Shown here one piece after another: positions 1-11,109 of a stretch of DNA of 64,000 nucleotides (position 1 is the stretch's first letter; every line of letters begins with the position of its first letter). Both the position numbers and the translations under genes were made by a program. The stretch comes from Isoetes taiwanensis (taxonomy: Eukaryota; Streptophyta; Lycopodiopsida; Isoetales; Isoetaceae): the NCBI GenBank assembly GCA_021234155.1, contig JAJEKV010000058.1:2225060-2289059 (forward strand). The letters are read 5' to 3'. The notes beneath the pieces were generated by a model. The model saw only the letters and a program-made list of their open reading frames with translations. It was not told where the DNA came from and searched no databases.

Positions 1-213
1 TAATAATAAGTACGCCAGCCCGTAATAACTTGCTTCCTGAACACCTAAAACTCAACCGAAATCTTAGCCTAAAAACTCAACCGGAATTTTGTACCCAGGA
101 AAAAGAGAGTTACGTGTCATCATATTAAGTTAGAATAAAAGAATCGAATCTTTGGAATGTAAATTATATATGTGTTGATAGAAGGCGAAATATTTCATAG
201 GCTGTTTTTATGC

Positions 214-319
214 ATACAAGAAGGACCATCTAAGAAGCATTCCTAGGAAGGAAATAGTGACGACGAGCGAAGCACAGTTGACATCCTAGGAATGCTTCCT
301 AGATAGTCTTTCTTGTAAT
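214..319. repeat. Foldback (inverted repeat), about 33-bp arms
   Basis: The left arm starts near 214 (ACAAGAAGGACCATCTAAG) and its reverse complement, with a few mismatches, ends near 319. The arms share the core GAAGCATTCCTAGGA exactly. The loop is about 40 bases. It could be a small MITE, a foldback element or a hairpin RNA source; the sequence alone does not decide. Confidence 0.6.
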
Positions 320-323
320 GTGG

Positions 324-524
324 AAGCAACTTAGTTGCAATATTGTGGCTAAAATGTCGGGTAAATGCCAAGAATGTCAGGTACACACCAAGAACCTAGG
401 GTAAAATGCACATTTCATCGAGTAGATAGTTGTGCAAAAATTTAGGTCACATTCCTAGAACAGAAATTTTGCTACGTATTGCAACGTGACTGGAGCTATG
501 GACAAGATTGCAACTAAGTTGCTT
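324..524. repeat. MITE-like element with 18-bp terminal inverted repeats
   Basis: AAGCAACTTAGTTGCAAT at 324-341 is mirrored exactly by ATTGCAACTAAGTTGCTT ending at 524, giving a 201-bp unit. Inside are imperfect copies of a roughly 20-bp motif (AATGTCGGGTAAATGCC and similar). No clear target-site duplication was found. It directly abuts the foldback at 214-319. Confidence 0.45.
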
Positions 525-729
525 TTACGTTAAGTCCAAAAACAATTCAAAGGTGAAAGGAATTAACATAGTAAAGTAGCAACATGATCCGTTGGCGGAA
601 GCAAAACTTTTGGTAAGCAGCCAAGGATTTGGCCAAATTATTACATATTCAACAAATTTTGGACTTATTCATATTTAATAGATAGCACTTCAAAGATGTC
701 ATTATAGAATTACATGTATCTTTTAACTC

Positions 730-1212
730 TTATTGACTTTCATAAACTTCATATAAAGTCATGAAGGTCTTCCTATTGGTGCAAGAGAAAGCTGAAAGCT
801 CGTCATGATTGGCCTTGAATGCTCTGCAGTTGTCTAGTTTGGCTATCCTGTTATCTAATGTTGCTTGACATCTGCTTGAGTTGCTAGGTTGTAAGATTGT
901 GGTGGTCTTGCCTCCAGTTCTATGTGCTCCTGTGTCACTATGAATTCTCCTTTCGATGGAATTATGCTCTCGACCCCCACTCATGATGCTAAGATAGGCA
1001 TCCATGTTTGACATGCTCCCGCGCCCATGTATATTTTACCTCGTATTCTTCCATTTGAAATTCATGTGCGCTAAAAGTCTGGTGAAGTGGTCAAGGTCCT
1101 CTTTCGATATGAGCTCGTGTATATGGTAGCCAGGAGCTTAGCACTGCAAAAGATTCTTGATGTCGTCAATCAACAAATATTCTTTCCATTCGGGAAGATA
1201 ATAGGCCTGGGT
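730..1212 (-). pseudogene. Unrecognised two-exon-like coding remnant
   Basis: On the minus strand a coding-like stretch from about 1212 to 1040 reads YYLPEWKEYLLIDDI then HIHELISKEDLDHFTRLL, with one in-frame stop. It ends at a good splice donor (GAG|GTAAAA, 1040/1039). After a short intron an acceptor AG at 1017-1016 opens a 94-residue frame (1014-730) that starts MSNMDAYLSIMSGG and ends YEVYESQ. I do not recognise the protein. The + strand LINE fragment begins just to the right, so this may be the 3' half of a gene cut by that insertion. Intron-like borders and sensible residue composition argue for former coding function. Confidence 0.35.
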
Positions 1213-1229
1213 GATGCATTGCACCATTC

Positions 1230-2907
1230 GCTTTGTTGATAGAGTCACGTCCTCTTACGCTTCCATCTCTTGGATCTCTCCTCCCGGGAAAAGCTGTAGG
1301 CTAGACTGCGTCAAACTGGGGCTCCTGCCGCTGTCGCGAGAATGCCATATCACGTGTTGTATGAGAGTTGTTTTGGCGGGGATCGCGACCCGGCGGGCCA
1401 AGCATTCACCAAGTATCGGGTCCCAGGGGTTGCCCCCTCTCGCCAACACTTTTGGCCTCTACATTGTCGGTTAGAGCCACGGCTTCGGAGCATGGGGGAA
1501 TGGCATCACGACTTTTTGCACCGGGTCATCCGCCACTCATCTATCGCGACGATGTTGGCTGTTGGCCCACACCCCCGAAGCTATGCGGTCTCACCGGATG
1601 CCCTAGACACATTTTGTCGGGCTACAGACATGCGGCGTCAATCGGCCAAGACCGGGGTGGTTCTCATATCCTCTTCCGCGTCACCCCATGCCTCCTCGCA
1701 CTCACATATCGGGGGGCGGCTGTGGGCGTCAAAAGCCCACCTACAAGTACCTAGGGGTGGAGTTCCCCTCCCTCTTCCCTGCTGGGGGCGTCTATCCTTT
1801 TGGTGACGGCAGGCTGGAAGCAGCTTTATGCCATGCGGAACAAATATCACCGTGCGGAGCTATATGATTGGGGCCATCATCACATCTGTTCCTCGGCCGG
1901 TCGAGCCTGCCCTGTCCTACATGCGGTCGAGGTTTGGGGCCCGGCGTCTCTTTGGCGACTGGAATGACTTGGAGCAGGTGCGAGAAGGCATTTTTGGCGC
2001 GGGCACTTGGGGTGAAACCTTGATCCCCTATCGGTTACGCTGCGCAGAAACGGATTCTTGCAGCTTCGGTACGCAGCCCCTTGATAGACACATCGTCTAT
2101 TTTCGAGAAAGTGGTTACTATGGGTGATGCTCGGCTCCCCAACTTGGCTTACACACTGTGGCCATGAGTCCGCAGCGGCTTAGGGCCTTGTTGGAGGGGT
2201 AAGAGAGATCGCTGGTTACGCCCGATGGAACGATGCAAGAGCACGATCGCATGTACCGGGCGCAGCGTGACGATCGTGGATACTGGCGGGAGTACCTAGA
2301 TGCTTGTTTCCTTGGCAAGCTCGGGACCCCATTGCTCTACCTGCGTTCCCAAAAGCCCCCCAAAGCGGACTCATTGCCTCCATTCGCACAGTGCCCACCA
2401 TCTTCGCATCGAGGCGGGCAGTGGATTGGGGAGCCTCGCCGGGGCGCCTCTGTCAGTCTTTGTCAAACGGGTGCCATTGAGGATGAGTCTCACACTTTCC
2501 AGAGTTAGCCCAGCCGTTGGTCGGATCCGGGCGATATCGCTCCCCTTTAGTACAGCGGACGTGCCCTTGCATTTGCTGATGAACACACCGTCGATGCGTG
2601 CCACGGGGTCATACATCCGAGGTAATGGACTGCGAGAGTCACCTTTGCCCCGCTTTGGCAGTCCGTGACTAGGCACTCACGGGGGTGGTGCATGGCTTGT
2701 ATATATTGGGATGTTTCTGCATTTTATATGATTAGCACAGGTTTGTCGGCCGGTGATTCTTTGCCGCCCGTTTTCCTCGAAAACCCTTGGTGGGGGGGTT
2801 TTAATCCGGGGGAAATCCGGCTTTTCGCGTTTTGTATTGGGTCCCATAGGCCGATTGGTCTCCTCGTGGGCGATAAAAAGTACCTTCCTTCCTTCCTTCC
2901 TTCCTTT
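1230..2907 (+). mobile_element. LINE, 3' fragment (RT core to tail)
   Basis: Translation in shifting frames gives successive reverse-transcriptase and C-terminal segments of a non-LTR retrotransposon. These are a GCPLSPT-type block near 1430, LALDTFCRATDMR and an AKTGVVL-type strand (1600-1670), YKYLGVEFP-like (1740-1770), GWKQLYAMRNK (1810-1850), EPALSYM (1882-1925), SHHLRIEAGS (2400) and the zinc-binding tail AIEDE-HTFQS (about 2470-2505). The 5' part (endonuclease and early RT) is missing, and several indels and stops break the frame. GC content is clearly above the flanks. The 3' untranslated part has the element CCATAGGCCGATTGG (about 2845) and ends in a (CCTT)n tail. The same 3' end recurs at 36.9-37.5 kb. 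Confidence 0.8.
2883..2907 (+). repeat. (CCTT)n microsatellite tail of LINE
   Basis: About six CCTT units follow GATAAAAAG directly. They sit where the poly-A-equivalent tail of this LINE is expected, judging by the second copy, which ends in ATTCA repeats. Confidence 0.75.
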
Positions 2908-2960
2908 CGATCTCTTCTCTTCGTCTGTCTGTATGTCAACTTGGGTCTTCAATGTCTTCA

Positions 2961-4764
2961 AGGAGTTGGTCTAATGCCTCTTGCTCTTACGTGACTCGGC
3001 ATCATTACTCCAAAAGCGGATGCTCATCTAACCTAGAGTCTAAGAGCTCGAGGGTCAAACAACTAGTTGAAATTTTTACCTACAACAAGGAAGATGGCGC
3101 GAGCGATTAATGGGTTAGAAGTATCTATAGCTATCAAAGTCTATAGTCATGTAGTCTAGTATGATTTCAACTTTGTTTTATAAAGCCTTCATGATATTTG
3201 GGACATGCTCTAAAATCCTAGCAAAGGTTGGTTTGGGGATCCATTACTCTTTATATGGAGTGACCTGGACAGCTCTAGACTAGCTCCTGGTGGAACTCAC
3301 TTATGACAACATGCTAATAGGGAATGGCAGACAATACGGCATCTAAATCAGACTCTATTTGAAAAACATTAAAAGTTTAGTCAATATTTACCTCTTTGGC
3401 ATGAGCAGAGGCAATGTACTAGCGAACTTGGGTTGCTATGCTAAGGGTCTAGATGATTGTAACAAATGGATGTTCTTGAGAACTTCTAGGAGTAAGAAAT
3501 CAGCTTGGAGATGAGAAAAAAAATTGTGAGGTCCTAATGGAGTTATGTCTCTATTTATAGGCATTTGGGATTTTAGAGTTTGGGACACTTGGGTCATTTT
3601 GGAGTAGAATTCGATATTTCTAGGCTATTTGGGTATCATAAACAAGTAATAGAGTCTCTAATGATCCTATTGCAACAAATTTCAGGTGATTTGATTTGGA
3701 GCTATCTAGGTCTACTTATGGCAGTCAAACTTTCGGACTACTTTCATGTGTGTCGTGTTCAAAATTTTTGGAGAGGCCATCTGTGCACCTTGTGAATGGT
3801 TGATCTCTTTGGGGTCAAGATGAAGTTAAAGCTAAAAAGTAATGACATATTCTTGCTCTCATTCTGTTAAGCCTATGTACAATTACATTTTACAAAATCA
3901 TGTCATTAACTGCTCAAGTTGGGCAACCACTCTTGAAGTGTGTTAAGGACTTGTTCAAAAAATTTGGAAAGACCTTTTGCACACCTTGTGAGCGATTCTT
4001 TAGAGCTTTACAAGTTTTTGCTATTTTCTATAAAACAAATTATACAGCCATTCCTTATACTACATTATATCACTTATCAAGGTCTATTATACAAAAGTTC
4101 AAAATTTCACACCTTTCTATTGGTCACTCCTTTTACTTATTTGTAGATGTACATTTAAAACATATTATCATCTATGTACTCTTAAAATATCTTAATATAA
4201 TTGACACCTATTATGTATTCTTTGTCCTCAACCCAATTAGTCATGGCTTTAAATGCCCATTCATTCTCCTATAAATATATCAATTGCGATGTCCACCGGT
4301 AGCTCAATACACGAGGTGGGAGACATCAGCACAACAAGGTAAGGGCTTACGTATGAATGTCCAAATCTTTCTTACAAGTTCAAAAAAGAACGTAATATAC
4401 TACTTTTAATTTTTTAATGTAAAACTTATGTTATTGTCACACTAGCTTAATTGATAAGTACAATTTTATTATTCGTTTTTTCCAAGTATTATGGCGTCAC
4501 GTTTAAGTTCTATTCCCAACCACAGATCTAGCGAATATTCTAGGTATTGTGCCAGATCAATGGCCATTAGAATTTTGAGAGAAAAACTGCATGCCAATGT
4601 CAATGGTGCAGAACGAACCTATGGTTGCAGCGAAAAAAAAAAAAGGAAGCAACATAAAAAAAACCCAATGGTGCTAAGAAATTTGCTGCACCCAGTCTTG
4701 CCATAGTATAAACTGCCAGGGCCTTCTGCCATAGCGCCTGCCCCTATTAAAAGCCACCATAGCT
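2961..4764. other. AT-rich intergenic, diffuse internal repeat
   Basis: No recognisable protein is encoded. Two related stretches, about 3748-3804 and 3939-4000, share GTTCAAAA..TTTGG, TGCACACC/TGTGCACC and CTTGTGA in the same order. This suggests an old internal duplication or a decayed repeat such as an LTR, but I cannot assign a family. Confidence 0.4.
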
Positions 4765-4789
4765 TCAACACCTTTTGTATTTGAACAGA

Positions 4790-5110
4790 ATCCGATATGA
4801 TCCTTTCTTCTTCAAATTGAGTAAGAGTGCAATCTGGTATTCACATAGCTTGGAGCTCCAAACCAGACTAAAAAAGGCTAATCGCAAGCCCTGCAACTCA
4901 ATCGGAAGCCCTGGCCCATGGAGCTCAAGCGGAGGGCCCGGAGGAATCGATTTCCACGGTACCCGAAAAAACCTAAACCACCAGAAGAAACCGCCCTTGC
5001 TTCGGCTCCAATCGCCCCTACTCTGCAAACGAATATGGGATTTGAACCCACAAGCAAGAAGCCGGATATGCAGGAGTAAGGGCTAACCTGCTCAGGGCCA
5101 GATCTAATGT
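4790..5110 (-). repeat. Possible tRNA-derived SINE
   Basis: On the minus strand GTGGGTTCAAATCCC (near 5040) fits a pol III box B. About 45 bases upstream, TGGCCCTGAGCAGG (near 5095) is a loose box A with two extra bases. The body continues to about 4790 with GC-rich sequence unlike its surroundings. No second copy occurs in the window, so the assignment rests on the promoter boxes alone. Confidence 0.3.
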
Positions 5111-7084
5111 GGCATGCTCCTCCATTCTGGCAGGGGACGAAACCCTCTATTCTGTTTTACTTCCCTTACATTTTAGCAACACAACTAGCCTGCCATCTGA
5201 AATAGGGCCGGACACCCGGATGCCTAAACACTAACCCCTGTAAGAAATAAACACACAAGAAATCCCCCACAGCCAGCTTCCAAGTCCGGCATGCCCATGC
5301 GCAGGAGGTCCTCACCTGTCCGCTGCCCACCCGCCTCCCAGACGGCGCCCTCTGTACACATACCACAGGGCAGGACAGCAATTGGCTCGTGCCTTCCAAA
5401 TTTGGCTTTCTGCAATTGAGCCTTTGCAAAAAAGACCCATGCAAAAAGGGAGTTCCAAACCACCCAAAATAGCAAAAACCACTCAAGCTCCTCCCAATGG
5501 CAAATTATACCGTTCTTTATACAATACCATACGAAAATCATAGTTCTAACCACTGCCTGAAAACCCTCCCCCAACCCAAAACGAAATTAGCACACTATAT
5601 TGGTTGGGAGTCAAATGTCAAGGCTTCAAATTCTTTTTTTATCTTGTCTTAAAACTGTCTCATACCCTATATCTTAAAATACTATCTATCCTAATATTAA
5701 TATAGTTATATCGCATGAGGGGGGTTTGTTATGCCCCCTCATGCACAACCCATGTGCATGCATACCCCATTGACTCCCTTGAATCCCCGCCATCTGGTTA
5801 AGAGCCAATGGTCCAGATGATGACAGGTCATGGGGGATTTATGTATGCATCATGTGTTGCAAGTGTATGGGGGCATAGGCAATAGTTGCGAACCGTTGGA
5901 TGAAAATATTGAAGCAAATCTTGGCGGTTGGTTCTGAGCAGGGGATGTATGGGGTGTTTGAGCAGGGGACCCAAAGAGGGGTTTTGATATTGGCCGTTGA
6001 GATTGGATGTCAATTTGGGGCTTTTCATCTCGATCGTTGAAGATGAAGTTCGAGGTTAGGGACAAGGAACGAGGAGTGAAAGTTTCGTGGTATTTGCTGT
6101 GCATTGTTCCTCCTCGATGATTCGAGCACTCTGTGTTCCTAGATTGTGATCTCCATGTTTTAGTTATGGTGGTCTGAGCTGACATAAAGATTAAATGTGG
6201 TACATGCGTGGGTGGAAGGGGAATGAGGTAAGCAAGGTTGTGGCTTCTTAAATGGGTGTGTGTTTTAGTGTTCGGGGTTTTGTTGGGCTCTTTTGTGATA
6301 ACTCTGTTGTGGTGATTGAAGGTCTTAGCATTTTGGCGATTGAAGGTTTGTGACTTGAATTGAAGTTTGTTGGAGTTCAGGATGAATTTAGCAGTAGCAT
6401 GGCATAGAAATATAGACTAGTGGGGTACATTGTAGGAAGCTTGAAAGTTAGTTAAATTTGTGAATGCTAAAGAGAAAGAAAGCTGTTGGTAAGATTGCAT
6501 TGAAATTGTGAACATGCAGCTGATGATCAACAAAATTCAATTAAGGAGTATTGAGATGATCTACTTACTAGATTCGAAGGATTATATGAGGGTTTATGCA
6601 GATTACAAAGGAGTAATGATCTTCAAGCATATGCTATCTTCTAATTCGAGTGCATAGTGTTTCTGGGAAGAATTAGTGTAGGCGGATGTGTTGGATATAT
6701 GGGTGGCATATACTATGATGCCAAAAAAAATATGTTGGTGTCTTTGTTGTATCACATTTTCATAAGAAAGGGGAAAAAAGAGGGAATTGTCTGTAAGTGA
6801 ATCTGTTGTGTTTGTAAGTACTTCCTTACTGGTCAGTTGAGTAATGTCGTGAAACTTCCCATATTGGTTCTGGTTTCTTTCATATGGTTGTCGTTGTCTG
6901 TTTAATATTCTCGTATATTTGGAAGTAGTGAAAGTTTGAAACTTAATTATAGAATTGATCTAGTTACGGTTGAAGGATTATATGAGAGTTTATCACAGAT
7001 TACAAAGGAGTAATGATCTTCAAGTTCTCTGTTTAATATCTTTGTATATTTGGAAGTAGTGAAAGTTTGAAACTTAGTTATAAA
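5111..7084. other. No gene recognised; local duplications
   Basis: Longest open frames here lack recognisable motifs. A stretch near 6560-6625 (GGAGTAATGATCTTCAAG) recurs near 6970-7025. A second stretch near 6897-6960 (GGAAGTAGTGAAAGTTTG) recurs near 7025-7085. These duplications lead into the repeated 5' region of the Helitron. Confidence 0.4.
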
Positions 7085-7575
7085 ATTGTGAGGGCTTAAA
7101 TTTAAGGGATTTATTTATATATTGAGCAGTTTGTTTGATGTTGGTGTTGCTTTGTATGTGTAGGGTGCGGATTCGAGAATAAGGTTTAAGTGAGTGGTCT
7201 TGGAAGCGTGGCGTCTGCAGTGGAAGGTGGCATTATTTACATTGCTTGGTAAGGTCATGGTATTTTGGATTGTCATGAGGAAGGTTGTCCCAGGTGAGTT
7301 TGTTGGTGTGTTAAACATTCTAGGATTTGGGTAGCGGTAGTAGGTTGGATATTTGTGTGTGTATCGTGTTTGAAAGGACTGAGTGTGAGGTTGTAATGCC
7401 AAGGTCTAGAAATGCAGTTGATTCAAGTTATATATACTTTTCTTGATGATGTTAGAAGATTGAAGCGAAAACGAGTATAGGTGGAGATGGTGTGCAAATT
7501 TGGCTTCACGATACCTTTTCGGTGTCGGCGATGGGCAATGTGTCCATTTGAAAGCTACAAATCCTTGCATTTAGG
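7085..7575 (+). repeat. Helitron 5' region repeat, copy 1
   Basis: This stretch is closely matched by 8480-8880. Shared blocks in the same order include TATTGAGCAGTTTGTTTG, TAAGGTCATGGTATTTTGG, CTAGGATTTGGGTAGCGG, GTGTGTATCGTGTT and AATGCCAAGG. The last 140 bases also recur at 7963-8095. Copy 2 runs straight into the Rep coding region, so the unit is probably the upstream region of the Helitron gene, duplicated. Confidence 0.6.
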
Positions 7576-7578
7576 TAT

Positions 7579-7950
7579 CGAGCCCGACCCGAGTCCTGCG
7601 GTGATGGCCCGCTTTCTCGGCCAGGCGAGTCAAAATGCCTCACTTGGCAACAATCAAGAAAGTACAGGCCTTCTTCGACTTACTTGCGAGTCGAGAATTT
7701 CTCGACTTCGCAAAGGCGAGAATAGGGAGTGTACATTTTGGATTGTTGGCTGGTTGAGGGATTCTCGACTTCATTGAAGTCAAGAATGCACAAAGGCTGC
7801 GACACAAAGAATCTTGAGAAAGCGATCGCAGCTCTCTGCATTCTTCAGGTGCTGCCGATAGTCCGAGAACTCTCCTTGACATATCTTGGTGAAGATTGTG
7901 AAGGGAAGTGGCCCCCGACCGTCTGCGGTAGCCTACCGGGTCGGGCTTGC
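7579..7950. mobile_element. Small TIR element, about 370 bp
   Basis: AGCCCGACCCG at 7581-7591 is mirrored by CGGGTCGGGCT at 7937-7947, and similarity of the two ends extends further with gaps. The interior contains several short quasi-palindromes around TCTCGACTT. It lies between two roughly 140-bp copies of the same flanking sequence, so it may have moved together with a local duplication. No transposase is encoded. Confidence 0.45.
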
Positions 7951-7962
7951 TATCACAAGTTA

Positions 7963-8095
7963 GATATACTTTGTTGATGAGCTTAGAAGATTGAGGCTAA
8001 ATGAGTATAGGTGCGGATGGTATGCAAATTTGGCTTACAATACCTTTTCAGTCTTCCACGATGGGCAATGTGTCCATTTCAAAGCTACAAATCCA
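7963..8095 (+). repeat. Partial third copy of Helitron 5' repeat
   Basis: It matches 7432-7575 with scattered differences, through GCAAATTTGGCTT and GATGGGCAATGTGTCCATTT. It flanks the TIR element on its right side. Confidence 0.6.
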
Positions 8096-8479
8096 TCTTG
8101 ACACCACGGTTGAGTTTAAGAGTGGCGAGAATAGATATTTCGCTTGATTTTTAAGTTCAAAGATGAAAAAGCAACGGACTAAGAAGCGGTGTAGTTGACT
8201 AGCGGTTTATAATTGGGCAAAGATGTGAGATGGGATTAAGATCCGAAAGTGTATGAGTGATGAATATACACTCCACTTACATTTTGAAGACCTTGCTTTG
8301 CAAAAACATGGCCTTTCTATCATTGTAAAGGAGCAAATCTCAATGCCTGGTCATAGTTTTGTAGCTACTTGATGAGATCATGTAGATTTTGGTATAAAAC
8401 CTAACGGTTCGTATGTGCAATGGTTCTTGAAGTACATAAAATTATGCACTTCTTGAAATTTACTTAAATTTGTGGCGCC
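8096..8479. other. No gene seen
   Basis: This is AT-rich sequence between the third partial repeat and repeat copy 2, with no protein similarity recognised. Confidence 0.4.
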
Positions 8480-8880
8480 TTTAAATTCTGAGGGACTATT
8501 TATATGTTGAGTAGTTTGTTTGTTGTTGATGTTACTTTGTATGTGCGGGGGGGCGGCTTGGAGGGTTTCGTGAATGGATTTGGGAGTCGTCTCTTTGGGT
8601 GCATGGGAGGGTGGCTGGGTGGCTGTCATCTACGTTGTCCAGTAAGGTTATGGTATTTTTTGGATTGTGATAAGTAAGGTTGTGTTGGTGAGTCCTGGTG
8701 TATTATTAAGTATTCTAGGATTTGGGTAGCGGGTAGTAGGTTGAATATTTTTGTGTGTATCGTGTTCCAAAGGATTGGAGTGTGAGGTTGCAATGCCAAG
8801 GCCTAGAGTAGAGATTGATCCAAGTCGGACATACTCTGTGATGAGCTTAGAAGATTGAGGCGAAATGAGTCTAGGCGAGA
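8480..8880 (+). repeat. Helitron 5' region repeat, copy 2
   Basis: This is the second copy of the 7085-7480 sequence, about 1.4 kb downstream of the first. It leads directly into the Rep coding remnant, which suggests it carries the native upstream region of that gene. Confidence 0.6.
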
Positions 8881-10830
8881 TGGCGTCGCGAGTTGTCTCG
8901 GGGAGAGGAGAGATGAGTTGAGGCAGCGGAGAAGGGGTTCAGTGGTTATCGGGTGGGGGATTGGGGTGGGAGGCATACCGAGGGGAGGAGGGTGTGAGTG
9001 GGCGCGGATGCCAAGAGATGTCGAGTGTTCCATGGTGGCCCGCGGGCGAGCATGGCGTTATACATTGGCAAATCTGCAGATACTAAAGATGCAAGCTCGT
9101 CCTATTCCATATGCTAGTGAATTCATGTGGAACAGATTTTGTGTGCATTGTCGCATTGCGTTATTGCACAGTGAGAGTGAAACCTTCATTTGCAATGTCC
9201 TTGGATGAGATCTTACCAAAGCTACCTGAATTGCCTAGTTCGTTGGCCGGATGTTTATGAGGAAGCGAGATTTAGTGCGAAGAGTCGCATTAAACCATCT
9301 GTTTGCCTTCACCGGGCTTGGTGTTGCGGTGGAGAGTTTGTGCGATTAGGCATGCCATCCTCGGTTGCTTTGATGGGTAGGACATACCATAAAATACATC
9401 CCTCGTCAAAACTGGCCAGTCATTGCATTGGTATATTCATGACAATAGTGAGAGAGAGCGGGTTTCGGAAAGGAAGTTATTGCCCGTTGCATGGGTGGCG
9501 CGAATATAGGCGACTCTAGAGGCTGTTAATCCCTTCTTGTCATCGATAAAGGCGAGTGAAGCAAATGCGGTTGGAGTCCGTGTTCTTGACATTGAATGGG
9601 CCGATTTGAGTGATGAAGTTCTTTGCCATAGTGCATGCAAATAACTTCGATCCACAATTAATCCAAGAATAGCGGTTTTTGGCTTCACCAAGATCAACGA
9701 CCGGTTTTATGAATATACCGGATCGGCGGATGAACCCTTGCAATACTTTCGCTTATATTTCTAGTTGGGACGGGATGGTTCCCCCGATAATGACCAGCCA
9801 GATGTCGCAGATGGATTGGTATAGGTCACGCTTTGCTTCATGAGGTCGCGGTTTCTTGATTAGGGCATCGACTTGTGAATACCTTGTGGATATGTATTCT
9901 AGGGTCGAAGAAGAAAGGCTGAATTTCTTGGCAACGAATGGATATGAGAGGTCGAGGTCTATGGTTGACGATTCAAATGTTGAGGAGGATGATGATTTTA
10001 TTGAGAACCCGTGGTGGGCGGTATGTCCGAGCGGTCGCCCTTCGCCTTTATTGGTTCTAGGCGGTGGTGCTCGGTCCGGTTGCGGATCGTTAGCTCTTGC
10101 AAGAGTGAAGGGCCCTCCCTAGCACATTTATTACAATGACTACGAATCCGGATTGGCGGAGATCAAAGGCGGTGTTGCGTTAGGCAAGCTAGCTGCCGAG
10201 ATGTGCCAATTATTGTTGTCGAGTCATTCCATGCTCGTTTCCAATCTTTGAAGAATTTCTTGCGTTCTTATGTTGGTCCGCTTGCGTATATGATCCATGT
10301 TATAGAATTCGAAGCGTGGGCTGCCTCTCATGGCCATATTGTACTTAAAAGCGAAACATGAGATTCCATTTGAGGTCATTGACTTGCTAATATCCATTTG
10401 AGATTCCAGAAAATGATGAGGTGCTTGCTCAAATGGTACGAAAATATATGGTGCACAATCACTCTGAAGCGATGCTCTAAGGATGGGGCATCTTTGTTGG
10501 CATTATCCTCGAGACTTGACTACAAGAACACATTTGGACTCGAAGGGTTATGTGCGATGTCGAAGAAGGAAAGTTGAAGATAGATATGTTGTGTCATACT
10601 CACCTTTCTGTTAAAGCGGTTTGATTGTCATATCAATGTTGATGTTGCTTATTTGTTCATATCTTCATGTATCTATATATCTATATTTATAAAGGTTTTG
10701 ACAAGGTGGAGTATCGAATTGATCGTGAAATCGACAATTTGATGATGAGATACGTGATTACCAAAGTGCAAGGTATCTATCGTCGTCGAGGCGGGGATGA
10801 CGAATACTAAAGTTTCATGTCATAGAAAAG
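8850..10830 (+). pseudogene. Helitron Rep (HUH nickase) region, broken
   Basis: Read across frames, this region follows the N-terminal half of Helitron RepHel proteins. In order it shows an ESRR arginine-rich start, a zinc-finger-like MWNRFCVHCRIALLHSE with TFICN (9125-9200), GRTYHKIHPS (9380-9412), ADEPLQYFRLYF (9729-9762), LVDMYSRVEEERLNFLATN (9883-9940), then a cysteine/histidine block ending HYPRDLTTRTHLDSKGY (10495-10553). It closes with the YIYKGFDKVEYRID-like segment near 10675-10725. In the family this part nicks and ligates DNA during rolling-circle transposition. At least six stops or frameshifts separate the pieces, and I could not locate the catalytic tyrosine pair with confidence. 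Confidence 0.8.
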
Positions 10831-11109
10831 TATCCCGGTGTTAAGTGTCTTCCACTTCATCGTCAACAAAGAACGAGTAGATCATATAGGAGGCCCAAAC
10901 GGTAACCGTTGCTTGATCGTTATTTCTTGAAGCCTCACCGCTATAGAATTCTGAGCTAACCTATCTTGATTACTATGAGCAGATGCAGCTTTGTATCCCT
11001 GTAGAGGTAGAACGATATCGATGGTGATCACCTTGAACTAGCTAGGCCATGACTTCCTAGGAACATAGTTCTGAGGAGAAGTAAACAAACCCTTATTTGT
11101 AGAATAAGG

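Larger units (their letters stand above)
1..729. other. Intergenic, two foldback repeats, no gene seen
   Basis: I see no open coding stretch with recognisable protein similarity here. The segment holds two inverted-repeat structures, listed separately, and otherwise AT-rich filler. Confidence 0.5.

Noticed and set aside
5166-5574. Cysteine-rich minus-strand open frames of about 110 residues
   Set aside because: Two overlapping frames both look plausible only by composition. There is no domain, no splice context and no second copy.
10017-10060. GTCCGAGCGGTCGCCC resembling a tRNA D-arm
   Set aside because: It lies inside the Helitron Rep coding remnant, and no anticodon or T-arm follows at the right distance.
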